Part shown: in pieces, positions 41,806 to 64,000 of the stretch
Position numbering within the stretch: the stretch's first letter is position 1
How the letters are laid out: the number at the start of each line of letters is the position of its first letter
Assembly: GCF_036324505.1 (NCBI RefSeq)
Contig: NC_086370.1
Span: 20,506,290-20,570,289 of the forward strand
Source of the DNA: Eleginops maclovinus
Lineage: Eukaryota > Chordata > Actinopteri > Perciformes > Eleginopidae
DNA length: 64,000 nucleotides
Reading direction: 5' to 3'
Translations under genes and position numbers: made by a program
Notes under the pieces: model-generated
What the model was told of the DNA's origin: nothing
The model's input: the letters and a program-made list of their open reading frames with translations, nothing else
The model's database searches: none

Positions 41806-42377
41806 TAAATAAGTGCATTTACTTTAGATTCATGGCAGTGTGTAAAGTAAATAACTAAAATAAGCCCAACTTTCACCAGCGGCTACTTTGTGTTCTACCT
41901 CTGCTTATTATTTTAACTTCTAGATTATCTTTAAAACCCAATGATTTGTGCTCGCTTAGCACCGACAAATACAATTGTTGAGTAAAACATTAGTGTCAGA
42001 GATGCTAGCAAAGTGAGAGTCAAACATGGAGGACAGAAATGATCCAGGACTGCAAGAACAAAAGCTTAAAATGCAGCAAAAGCAGCAAGATGTTTTAAAT
42101 AATCCAGAATAAATGCAGCTTCCCAAAACAAATAAACATGCAGAGTCTGCTTGATCCAAAGAAATACAGCAAACCAAAAACAGGGAGGGACGTCTAACTG
42201 GAGCCAAACTGACCACGAAACCAGCGTGCAGCTGCAGAGAATACTGTCTGCTGGATGTTTTTACATATATAATGAGAGGTGGAAGAAGCCAGATCCTTTA
42301 CTCATGCTAACAGCACATTGGGGAAATACTCCAGTGACATGCTGTAGTGTGTGTTTTACAAGTTAAGGCCCTGCTTT

Positions 42378-42707
42378 TGAAAGGGCAACTTAAGTAAGTA
42401 ACATAGTGACATCACTACGTTACACTCGCGCTTCTATTGGCTAGTTCTCCGAAACATTTTACGTGATAGGCTAAGGGGCGGGACATCTTCAAGTGGTGGA
42501 CCAATCACAAGAGAGTCGGCCAGTTAACCAATCAGAGCAGACTGGGCTCTAGTTTCAGACAGAGGGTGAAAAGAGGTGCTGCAGCACAGACAGTATGAGA
42601 AACATAAAGAGCTTTTTGAACATTAAAGCATGGAGACATGTCCCAGGAGAGGAACTAAATACTGATATGAACCTGAAAATGACCAGAATAGGGCTACTTT
42701 AAAATTA
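42378..42707. repeat. dispersed CCAAT-bearing repeat, copy 1
   Basis: Bases 42498-42687 are nearly identical to 48423-48606, including 'accaatcagagcagactggg' and 'ggagacatgtcccaggagag'. It ends 'gggctactttaaa' as in a common perciform repeat. Confidence 0.85.
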
Positions 42708-45108
42708 GCAGATTTTTGAATGGAGTTTGGTGAGAGTGAGCAGCCACAGATGCACCAAAAGAAAAGTGTCTCTTGGTGTTTTATATATAAAAAGTCTATG
42801 TTTTTTGGGAGGGTTTTTTTAACATACAAAGAGACAACAAACACATCTTAAGGAACATCTATACACACAGAACTCACAAGGAAGCCTGAACTGGAAGAAA
42901 CGTGACACATAATATCTTCTATGTATTGCACACAATCGGAAAAGTGAAAATTAGCACATTTTTAAATGGAGTTTGGTGTCCATGTGGGGGATAGAGAATA
43001 AACGCTAATCACTCACCTTGATAAGCAGCAGTAGTCAAATGCCTCGTTCTCCTCCTCCTCCTCTTTCTCCTTATACTCCTCTTCCTCGGGGGACAAACAG
43101 CAGTGATGAAGCACCTCCTCCTTTTTTATCTCTGTTCACGCTTCTCTCTGTACAGCCAGCCGTCTCCCAGGTGACTCAGACACGAAATGACATCATCTCT
43201 GTCAGCACACACACCTGTTTCCTCACTAAGCGCCTCCCCTCTTTGATTCGCGCCCCCTTTTTACTCCAATGCACTTCCTGGTTTTCTTAAAGGGGAAGCA
43301 TCCGTAAGCCTGAAGCCATGTCCTGTGTGAGTTTAAAGAAAGTATTAATACTATGTCACTTTTAAATACTAAAATAAATGATAAATACTGTCAAATTGTA
43401 TACGTAAATATTTAGGAAGAACTATTTTATACAATACTTATTTTCTTTATTATTAATGAATTATTATTATTACTTATCTTTATTTTTTAAATTAAATTTT
43501 GAGAAGGAATTTGATTGAATGTTTTAAAATAAGGAAACAAATAGAAATAAGAATTATGAAAAATCTCTAATATTATGTATTTATTTAACATAAATATTAT
43601 TTTCATTGGCGTGAATCAATATGTGTTTTTGTAGTTCAAATACTATATTAAGACTATTTCACTTAGTCAAATGAAATGACAAAAGGTCAACTTTAATATA
43701 TACTTTCTTTTAATTTCATGTGTATTCATTAAATTAATTGTCTTTACTTCCATTTTCTTGTAATTAAAATATTGAATATGAATGAGTATTCTGTAGTAAT
43801 GGTCATGGCTGGTCTTAGTTATTAAAAATAATATGTTTATGTTTCAAAGGCGTTATCTTAATGCTGTGTGTCCTTAACTCACCTCAAAATCAGAGGTATA
43901 AAACATTATTTAAAAAGTGCCCTTCAGAGAGGCAGCTGATGAATACATTTTCCCACACAGGATTCTCCCATCAAAATGTCTTTGTTCAATAATAGGGGCA
44001 CACACACACACACACGCACACGCACACACACACACACATAGCGTGGGAACTGAGTGTCAGTATGTAACGTTTTATTCATTTGCTAATTTTACACAACAAT
44101 GCAACAATACACACTCTCATTAGGAATGCAGAGCCTCACACACGCACGCACACACACAAGGGCACACACACACACATAGAGGGAACAAGAGAGAAATGCA
44201 GACTGTTTTTCTGTAAAACACTGGATCCTACAATTCATAATTATTTATTTTAATAAATAGTATTTTTTTGTTTTGAATGACTTATTCGATGTATTGATAA
44301 TTAGAAGTTTTATCAATGTGTGTTTTGTTTCAAATGTTGGTCATTTGACATCATGTTTCTATATGGATAAATAACTTGTGTTAGTTTTTAATGAGGCTAT
44401 ATAATACAAAGAAATACATCCCCTAATGCAAAGAAGCAGGCTCAAACTAAAGGTTGTCTCATCTACATTTTAAATAGCCAAATATTATTTCTATAGTACA
44501 AACTACACATTAATATAACAGTCAAACTGAAAATACATTATGTTTATGTACTTAAGACACACTTAAATATTATAATAATTATTATTATTATTAATTTATA
44601 TAATATTTTTTATTTTATACATTTAGATTAATCCTTCAGGTTAATTCATTTTCACCTTTGAAAAGTGTTCTTTAAAATATATAACATTTTCAAAATAAAC
44701 CCCCTATATTCACTTGATTAGAGTACCAAAGTACAAATGTAAGGTTGATTGATGAATTGATTTTTGTTATTATTGTATCTTGTTTAAATAAAATGTCCAG
44801 CAAAAATAGGCTGACCAGACATTATTATGAAGAAAAAAAGAGACAGAAATCCAACAAAAATGACTTCTGCTGAAGTAGCCAGATCATTTACTGCCCAGTA
44901 TTTTTTGTAACTTGAACAGTTCATAGATAACATTCATACCTTTTTCAAACATGTATATCTTTCTGAAACACTTTGCCTTGTGTTCTTTCACAATGACAAA
45001 ACTAAAGTGGTAAAATCTTTTTAAAAGAGAAGGAAAAGTTCAGGTTTGTCTCTGCAGGTTTGTCTTCTTAACCCATGTCCAATTCATGTCCATGTCCAGA
45101 TCCCGGTC

Positions 45109-45321
45109 CTAGTCGAAGCTCTGCAGGACCGGCTCATGCCCCGTCTCCTGGAGGAAGCGCAGCAGGTCTTCAGGTCGCAGCCCCATGGTGGCGCTGTTGG
45201 TCATGGGGTGGAAGAAGACCCTCTCGTGGCCTCCCTCCATCAGGTCCTGGTCCAGGACCAACTTCACACTTTGGTCCCGGTCGAAGAGCAGAGCGAGGGC
45301 CGTCGCACATCCCTGACCCAC
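45109..45321 (-). CDS. prorsd1: prorsd1 exon 4 with stop (residues 100-169)
   Basis: Begins VGQGCATALALLFDRDQSVK; carries GHERVFFHPMTNSATMGL, the substrate-pocket signature of the YbaK/PrdX fold. Stop TAG 45109-45111. Confidence 0.95.
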   Translation of the reverse strand: MGQGCATALALLFDRDQSVKLVLDQDLMEGGHERVFFHPMTNSATMGLRPEDLLRFLQETGHEPVLQSFD

Positions 45322-47135
45322 CTGAGAGGAAACCAAGACAGGTAGTAAAGAGCTGGGTTATCAGCATGCTGGGATTTCTAACATCAATACAATATCTGAA
45401 TAATACTCAGTACCAAAGAAGAAAGTGGACTCAACGATGATGTCATACAAAGTTAAAGGTATTATTTTTACTATATTCATTTGTCGACTCACCTTGAGTT
45501 TCTCCAACATGATCGCCTCGTCTGCAAAGCGTAGGTTGCCGCTGCCAACTCCCAGCTTCTTGGCGAGGTCATTGAGGTTGACCTGCAGAGGAACAGAGAG
45601 GATTATGGGATGTGTTGGAGGATAGTCTTCCTGTAGGAGTGTGTGAGTGATGTTACCTGGCGGTCGTGGCGGGCCGACACCAGCCACAGGCCTTTCTTCT
45701 TCTTGTCCTTCAGGAAGAGGTTCTTAGTGACGGCTCCGCTCACTTCCTGCAGGTGAGGCATCATCTCCTCCACCGTGAACACCTGGGTAGGCGGTTAACA
45801 ATCATTTAATATGCTTTAACAATGTATTAAGACATTGAAATATTCATTCAAGAAGTTTAAATACATTTACAATTCAAGCACTATTATTATTTTAACAATG
45901 CATTAGGATGTTATGGATGAGATGTGAGCAATTGTATTTATTTTTATTTGGATGTTTTCGGGCAAAATTATTAAGGGAATTTCTGAGTTATTTGTTTTAA
46001 GTCTCAAATTATGACGAAATAATTATTTTAAATCATAAGGAAACAGTATGAGAGCTACAAAGTCAGACCAAAGTGTATATTGCTGGGGGACAAATAAACG
46101 TATCTGTGTGGAAAACTTCAGTCTAACCCTATAGTTCTTGACATGTGAAGCTGCACGACAGAGATAAATGAGGCGTTAGCGCCCCCTACAGGCTGCATCC
46201 ATTTAATGCAGCATAAATATAAACTACTTCTCAAAACAATGAAATCGAGGGCTGCACAGCAATCTACCCAGATCCACAAGGGGGAATGACTTTCAACACA
46301 GATTCCTTTCAAAACAGTATAGTGTTTTTGTTTATCGCACGTACAAACAAATGATGACAGGAACAAACACTTACACTGTTTTAGCAAAGACTTATCTGAT
46401 GCTAAATTCGGCATACAAGGTGACGTTTTCAGCATGTTATTCCAGACTACGCTCAAAAAGGCAGTGCTTTTAAGTTTTTTAACCATTGTGCACAAATAAA
46501 TAACTGAAGGAACATTGATTTTACACTGTAACAGGAAGGACTGATCGATGTTCAATTCGCATACAAAAAAGCGAAATAGTGCAGGTAGATTATTTTTAAA
46601 GAGCAGAAACTGACAAACCAGACTACTTTAAATATATAACAGTTTTTAGCTTAGCTTTATCACTTCACACAATAACAGTATTATTGGGGCAAATAATCAC
46701 ATGATTTCAGCTTGGATTTATCTATTGGCAAATTCGGCATACAATTAGAAGGCAATGCATTTATTAGTTTACTTCAAATGACAACTTTTAAATGCGTCCA
46801 CGTGTCAAAAGGCAATGTATTGAAGGGTAAACACACCACTCTCAGAGCTAAACCTATAATACAGGAAGCGACATTAAAGGTATTGGATAACGCCGAATAG
46901 AGCTATGCATTATAACGACTCATGCAGGGTCTTTGAATATATGTCAAAACGTTAAAATTGTTTATTGTAGGCAAAGATTCTGATAATGAGCAGTATTTTT
47001 AATGGAATTCAATGGTGTTTTGTTCTAGTGTGGAATATTCATTTTGGCTTTTACCGGTGGGTGCTCCACGCAGCAGGTCTGGATGTCTAAAGTCTGCAGG
47101 TATTTCTCCAGCTCTGCTCGCAAATCTTCTGACAT
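45109..47135 (-). CDS. prorsd1: prolyl-tRNA synthetase associated domain-containing protein 1 (PrdX/YbaK-type deacylase), complete, 4 exons
   Basis: The family hydrolyses mischarged tRNA (ProX/PrdX type: alanyl-tRNA-Pro) in trans; vertebrate PRORSD1 is a small cytosolic stand-alone editing domain, and the human locus is a pseudogene. Exons (- strand): 47135-47055, 45782-45657, 45582-45493, 45321-45109. All borders are AG/GT in phase 0, giving 169 codons and TAG. Start MSEDLRAELEKYLQTL; the HPPVFTVEEMMPHLQ segment, the LFLKDKKKKGLWLVSARHDR strand with its lysine cluster, LGVGSGNLRFADEAIMLEKL, and the GHERVFFHPMTNSATMGL signature are all intact. It ends at the family's usual length with LQSFD. 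Nothing suggests decay, so unlike in human this copy looks functional. The opposite-strand opn4 starts 4.2 kb away. Confidence 0.95.
45493..45582 (-). CDS. prorsd1: prorsd1 exon 3 (residues 70-99)
   Basis: 30 codons: VNLNDLAKKLGVGSGNLRFA then DEAIMLEKLK. Confidence 0.95.
45657..45782 (-). CDS. prorsd1: prorsd1 exon 2 (residues 28-69)
   Basis: 42 codons: VFTVEEMMPHLQEVSG through the KDKKKKGLWLVSARHDRQ core strand. Confidence 0.95.
45783..47054 (-). other. prorsd1: prorsd1 intron 1 (1.3 kb)
   Basis: Phase 0 GT-AG intron with no distinctive repeat or coding signal. Confidence 0.85.
47055..47135 (-). CDS. prorsd1: prorsd1 exon 1 (residues 1-27)
   Basis: ATG at 47133-47135; donor CCACCG|GTAAAA. 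Encodes the N-terminal helix and IQTCCVEHPP. Confidence 0.93.
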
Positions 47136-47692
47136 CTTTATTAAAGGTGTTTTGAAAATCTATAAAGAGATATGGGATAGCCGTCAATGGACAGAAACAG
47201 CTGTCCAAAAGCACACCGAAGAAGAAGAACTTCTTCTACTGTGTGCTGCTATCTTTACTGCTGCTCTACTGCCGTCTTCTGGAGACTGTTTGGTCCTCCA
47301 AGTTTCAAAAATGTTATTTTCCTAATTATTATAGATAGTTATTAACTTCAAATTAGAGTCAATTTTTATTGAAAATCTTAAAAAATAGGAATAATAATTA
47401 ACTTTATTTTTAAACCCTCTTTTAAATGAAAACTGTAGCAAAAAGCGTTTTAAAATAAAGCATAATACACATAAAACATGGATATAATGCTATAGTTAAT
47501 GGAGGGTAAAATAAAGATTAAAAATATATATATAAATACAATGAAAAGCATTAATAGAAAGCATAAATATAAAAAATACTAAACATGTTTAATATTATAA
47601 GAATAAGTGTAAATTAAATTAAAACATTAATATCTACTCGTTGTCTTCAATATTTTATCCCTTATGCTATGTATGAGTTTTTCTTATACAAA

Positions 47693-47694
<2 letters not shown>

Positions 47695-47743
<49 letters not shown>
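47695..47743 (+). repeat. (AAT)n trinucleotide repeat
   Basis: About 16 TAA/AAT units upstream of prorsd1 exon 1. Confidence 0.97.
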
Positions 47744-48404
47744 GATAATATTAACATCAAAATAATAATGATCCACTTTTGAATACAATTAAAAAATATA
47801 TTATATTATATAGAAAATAAATCAATCCATAAAAATAAATATCCACACATTTTCTGACCTATTCTTCCTCATTACAGTGAATCAGAGAGGGTGTTTCTCT
47901 CTTGGATTTATATAAGTAAATAATGTAAAGCCCCGCTGAAGGACAGCCCACTATGACGTGAGTCCATGGATGAAGCCTTAATTCACTGACCCAGTTGAAC
48001 ACAGAACATAAGGTCAGATGGAACCCGACCTCGCTTAGAGAAATCAAGAATTTAAACCGGCAAGATTTGTGTTGAAGCTACTTCAAAGATTTTGTATTGA
48101 TTGTATTGGCTCTGTGTTGTTTTCCTCTGCAGCTGCATTGCCTTTCAGAGCGAAGACAACAATAGGAAACAACCTTCAGAGGGAAACACTGAAAACACAA
48201 TTCATGAAGTGCAGAGGAAGGAAAATTATAAAGAAAAGCAAAGAAAACCACTTTAATTTGTGTGTTTGTGTGTACACTGCAGGTTACACACTGACTGAAT
48301 GGGACCAAGTCACGTTAGGTAATATGCAAAGAAAGTTTCGAGAGAAGTCAAACTCTATTCCTCCTGGTTGCTGGTTATGTTGGCTTGACAGAACTTTCAA
48401 CAGT

Positions 48405-48609
48405 CGGACATCTCTAAGCGGTTGACCAATCACAACAGAGCCGGCCAGCTAACCAATCAGAGCAGACTGGGCTCTGGTTTCAGACAGAGGGTGAAAAGAG
48501 GTGCTGCAGCACAGGCAGGATGAGAAACATAAAGAGCTTTTTGAACATTAAAGCATGGAGACATGTCCCAGGAGAGGAATAAATACTGATATGAACCTGA
48601 AAATGAGAT
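48405..48609. repeat. dispersed CCAAT-bearing repeat, copy 2
   Basis: Same element as 42378-42707, truncated at its distal end. Confidence 0.85.
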
Positions 48610-48794
48610 ATCACAAACACCATATAACCACGTGGCATGTGGCATTGACATGTTTTCTGCAAATAAACGAGTTATCTTTTCTCTTTAACTTGCAGGTTTT
48701 TCAATCCAATCAAGTATGTTTTCAGGGTTAATGACTTCATTCAATGCAACAGCTTTCTATTCAAACTGAGAGATATGACCTTCAAGTGTATGTA

Positions 48795-48946
<152 letters not shown>

Positions 48947-49400
48947 CGTGTGTGCGTGTGTGCGTGCATGTCCTCTGTTTGTGTGTGCATCTTGTCCCGC
49001 CTGTCAGTCAGTCAGTGTCCTTCATTCCTCTCCATCATTTTAACTGATGATTAAAGGGACGAGGGTTGACTCTTCGGTGGCTCAATGTAGGAAGCAGCAG
49101 TGACTGAAATTCAGTTTTTTTATATGTCGCTTTTTCTTATCACTTAGTATTAGCGTTTGACAAACTCTTACGTGGGTTTGCCCCTTTTTTTAAATGTTGT
49201 TAGCCTACTTGTTTTATTTTTATTTTTCTATATGCACCGTGGGTTTGCTGCTGTAATGCTGTAAACGTTCTCTGTTGTGGGACGAATAAAGGAACTCTGA
49301 TTTCTGATTTACTTTGAAATTTGGGCAACCAAATCCAATTAAACTGAGTTCAGATTAGGTTGATGTCAGAGATCAGAGATAAGATTCTCAGAGAGCTCAC

Positions 49401-49425
49401 ACACAGACACACACACACACACACA

Positions 49426-49491
<66 letters not shown>
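49401..49491 (+). repeat. (CA)n microsatellite with interruptions
   Basis: CA units with two early GACA interruptions. Confidence 0.97.
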
Positions 49492-49494
<3 letters not shown>

Positions 49495-49622
49495 GCTGCC
49501 ATTATATGTTCATCAGTGAGAGCGATTGTCCTGCTCTCCTCATTCGCACTATGCAGTAGGTCAGCAGATAATCAAAGTAATGACTCCATCAGAGCACTCG
49601 TGCACTCCCACCCTCATTCAAA

Positions 49623-49945
49623 ACCAAATAAGAGACATATTAATGAAAAACACTAACCTCTTTGCCTCATTCAACAAAAGCTTTTCAAAATAAGAGACAT
49701 CTTTTTTCAACACACTGATCTGTTAGCCTCATTCAAAATAAGCGACGTCTTTATTTAATACATGGATTTGTTAGCCTCACTTAACATAAGCTTTTCAAAA
49801 TAAAATACATCTTTATTTAATACATGGATTTGTTAGCCTCACTTAACATAAGCTTTTCAAAATAAAATACATCTTTATTTAATACATGGATTTGTTAGCC
49901 TCACTTAACATAAGCTTTTCAAAATAAAATACATCTTTATTTAGC
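49623..49945 (+). repeat. 62-bp tandem satellite
   Basis: The landmark 'acatctttatttaatacatg' (first copy with one change) starts at 49745, 49807 and 49869 and recurs in part at 49931: an exact 62-bp period. Two more diverged units lie upstream from about 49623. Confidence 0.93.
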
Positions 49946-50774
49946 ACTGAGTCCTTTTATGGAAAGATACATCTTAAAGAATCACACCCTGTATAATTAT
50001 TTAACCATTTGGTACGCCTATGTTTATTTATGTATATGTTAAAAGTCTTCCCAAATGTCTATAGCTTTATACTAATACAAATATATAAATGGAATTAAAC
50101 CTTCAATCATTTAAACCCACAGATGGTTTATGAGCTGCTTTCATGTTTTGTACTCCATTATTTCTTTTCATTTTGAGGCGAGATACTCTCCGAAGCCCTT
50201 CTGGCTTTTTTTAATCCACCTACACAGACTGCTTTATTACATCGCCTCTTCTCTGAAGAATCACTCACCATACACACCATACACACTATTGCTCAACCCC
50301 CTGGCTCTCTTTAAGTGCAAAGAGACATTTTATTGAAACTCAATGTAAATGGAGGATTCAAATCAACGTTTAATCATCACAGAAGTACATAGCACCAGGG
50401 CTCGGAGGAACAGTCTCTTTAATCGGGTATACATATAATTCACAAAGTAAGAGCAAGTCCTTAAACACTGACAGAGCCCATTCTGCGTTCCTGTTTACTT
50501 CCTGTCTGACTTGTGTTGAATTCTCTGACGTCAAACACTTTGTCTTTCAACCTCTTTCCTTCTCTCTGTTGATCCTCCTTAGCAACAGTGATGTTATGCT
50601 TAGCAACAGTGTTATTGAGTATTAACGACCTCTGAAATGTCCAAATTGACCAATCAGACACAAGTATTCAACCAAACTCTGCAATAAGTAGGAAATAATG
50701 ATACGAATCTGTGTGGTATTATTGTTATTACTGTTGTTTATTTAGATCTTCGATAAGATATCTTTAAACAGTAA

Positions 50775-51060
50775 AGGGTGGCAGTGGCTTAGTCTGTAAA
50801 GGCTTGGACTTGGGTCCGAAGGGTCGCCAGTTCACATCGTGATGGGACCAAAAAATGGAATGAGGAGAGGTGCCAGTTCTCTTACTGAGCCACTGCCGAG
50901 GTGCCCTTGAGCAAGGCACTGGATGCTGAAACTGCTCCCTGGCAGCCTCCCTGCTCTGCCACCTCTCCTGCATGTGTGTGGTTGCATGCATATATCCTCC
51001 CTGTGCGTAATGTGTCTGTAAGGGATGAATAAAGTGTATCTTCTTTCTTCTTTAATTTAA
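50775..51060 (+). mobile_element. tRNA-derived SINE, plus orientation
   Basis: Head 'gcagtggcttagtctgtaaa' resembles a tRNA A box; a degenerate B box sits in 'gggtcgccagttcacatcg'; body 'gaggtgcccttgagcaaggc' is a well-known teleost SINE phrase; the tail is 'gatgaataaagtgtatc'. It ends about 310 bases before the opn4 start codon. Confidence 0.85.
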
Positions 51061-51371
51061 TGTTCACCATTTCAGTTAATTTCCACCACAGCCATTTTGC
51101 AAATGTTTGTCACCAAGTTCAGTAAAATGCAGTCACACAACACAGGCATTTCACAACAAGAGACATCTTTATGAAAGACACTGTTTCGTAAGCCTCATGC
51201 AACATAGATTTTTTTGCAACAGAGCTCAGCAAAATTCTGTTGATATAATTTGACCTAATGCACCTTTACTCACACGTGCTTGCACACCTGCTGCACCTCC
51301 ATAAAGCCTCTCTCGCTCTCTCTCTCTCCTGCACACAGAGTTTGTGAGGAGGAGCGACGAAGAGTAGGAGG

Positions 51372-62547
<11,176 letters not shown>

Positions 62548-63787
62548 GTAGGACTGCCACTTCCTGTGCCCAAATATGGTCGCATACTTCCTCTGAGCCT
62601 TACAATCAAGTTATGCAAATTAAAAACACTGGATTGATAATTATGATTATTTTGATGATAATAATGTTATTTGTTTTACAAAGTTCTGGTAAAATCTGGT
62701 ATGTTCAATATTTTTTTTCTTTAAATTCTGAAACAAACAAACTTTATATTCAACTACAACATAGGACAACTACCTGCGCCCAAATATGGTCGGACACGAT
62801 GAAAAGTCGAAATAGCAACCTTCTAAACATACAAAACCTCAATAAAACACATGCTTTTAATACTTAATTTAAATGCACATTTTTAATTGGGATACATAAT
62901 ATTAAATTGAATCTGGTATTACACATTCATGTTATTAAAACAGTAGAACTTTACATAAGATATGTTTTTTAAAGAAAAGACAACTAATTTTTTATACCTA
63001 TTTCTTTTCAATCAGAGCAACAATTTCCAATGTTTTTTGAGATATTTTCTATATTGAACAGAAAACTTCAAGTTTAATTTGAAACTTTACTAAATGAGCC
63101 GTAATTTTAACAAAGAAAAGACAATAAAAGAATAAATATAGTAACAACATAATAGATTATAAACAGCTATATATAAATTAGTTTCCTTTCTGCTTTTGTG
63201 GAGGTTTAGCATCAACTACTTCTTTTGTGAATTTGCCCACAAGTCTGCAAAAATCTTTACTTCTTGTAGGCGTTGAAATAAGGGCAACAGATTGTGTGTG
63301 TTCGAGGTAAATAACCGCCCAGAGCTTCGGTGTGACTCCTGAAAGCCTCCTCTGTGTGATGACAGCTGTGATGGAGTTAGAGTTTTTCTTTTGAATCTGC
63401 ATAAAGTTTAACCCCGACCTGAAGATTTGATCGACCACACGCTGTTTTCTCCTCCATCCTTTTCTGTGAAACTCAGACTTCTCCTGCTGCCCTTAACAAG
63501 ACTTTCTATTGATCGCTGTTTATATTCAGACGTGGCGAGTGTTTATTGATTTTAAGCAGGAGCAACACAAGTGATTTTTTTCCATGCAGGCTCTTCATAA
63601 CAAACAGCAACTTCCTGTTTTTTTTTTTAAAGGAGTGGGCTCTTATTCTGAAAATCCCTGCAGCTTTAACAATAGAAAACATAAAAAACTTAATTTATGA
63701 AACACTTGTAATAACTGTAGGTGAACCAGTAAGCTGAACAGTGTGTGAGCCGGGGTCCTGGCTTTCTGTCACTGCCCGCCAACTGCC

Positions 63788-63885
63788 AACGGCTAACGGC
63801 TTACAGCTAGAGCTTACAGCTAGCTGCTAACTGCTAACTGCTAGCTGCTAACTGCTAACTGCTAACTGCTAACTGCTAGCTGCTC
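63788..63885 (+). repeat. GCTAAC/GCTAGC minisatellite
   Basis: Tandem 'tgctaac' and 'tgctagc' units, palindromic at the GCTAGC cores. Confidence 0.9.
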
Positions 63886-63955
63886 CTCTCAAGGGTGCGA
63901 CGTTTCATTCATGCCACATTACCTGCATTCTGTGGAAATGTCAGCCAGAAGATTC

Positions 63956-63958
<3 letters not shown>

Positions 63959-64000
<42 letters not shown>
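63959..64000 (+). repeat. (TG)n microsatellite running off the window
   Basis: Pure TG to the last base. Confidence 0.97.

Larger units (their letters stand above)
62548..64000 (+). other. opn4: opn4 intron 2, truncated by window end
   Basis: No TM2-TM3 melanopsin exon is found before the end. Ends in a GCTAAC minisatellite (63788-63885) and a (TG)n tract that runs off the edge. Confidence 0.8.

Noticed and set aside
43018..43290. Ser/Pro-rich 90-codon frame that might be a gene exon
   Set aside because: Pyrimidine-rich composition (CTC/CCT runs) explains it; no matching splice partners or homology.
49623..49945. CRISPR-like regular repeat
   Set aside because: The 62-bp units are contiguous with no unique spacers, in a vertebrate genome; this is a tandem satellite.
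50790..50860. A functional tRNA gene
   Set aside because: A box is imperfect, the B box is degenerate and the sequence continues into a SINE body; no cloverleaf with paired acceptor stem.

Overview
The window is vertebrate nuclear DNA, almost certainly from a spiny-rayed (perciform-type) teleost fish. The evidence is split genes with GT-AG introns, very long (CA/TG)n tracts, tRNA-derived SINEs and non-autonomous DNA-transposon remnants of kinds common in such fish, and exon translations that closely match vertebrate proteins. I see no prokaryotic operon, CRISPR array, integrated virus or other exotic system. Gene and exon boundaries below were read by hand from splice consensus, reading phase and recalled vertebrate homologues; no alignment or database search was run.

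Layout, left to right. (1) 1-9342, + strand: the 3' part of an EMILIN/multimerin-family extracellular matrix gene, with seven in-phase exons: a repeat-bearing low-complexity exon, several coiled-coil exons and a terminal C1q-like exon. The N-terminal EMI exons lie off the left edge. (2) 12944-31980, - strand: a complete coding set for usp54, a ubiquitin-specific protease, in 21 coding exons that join in phase to 1429 codons. A probable non-coding first exon and promoter lie near 38283-38450. This gene is convergent with gene 1. (3) 45109-47135, - strand: complete four-exon prorsd1 (PrdX/YbaK-type aminoacyl-tRNA deacylase, 169 aa). (4) 51372 to beyond the right edge, + strand: the first two coding exons of melanopsin (opn4), separated by a 10.9 kb intron; the second exon covers most of transmembrane helix 1.

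The four genes are functionally unrelated (matrix, ubiquitin, translation quality control, photoreception); they are neighbours, not a pathway. About 85-90% of the window is intron or intergenic DNA rich in microsatellites. The observations most worth following are: a 42-bp coding minisatellite in the EMILIN-like gene that also has a collagen-like Gly-Pro-rich alternative frame; CA/TG and other simple repeats pressed against many usp54 splice sites; a four-cysteine module at the usp54 C terminus; an in-frame 99-bp intron without stops in the EMILIN-like gene; and several dispersed repeat families with more than one copy in this window.
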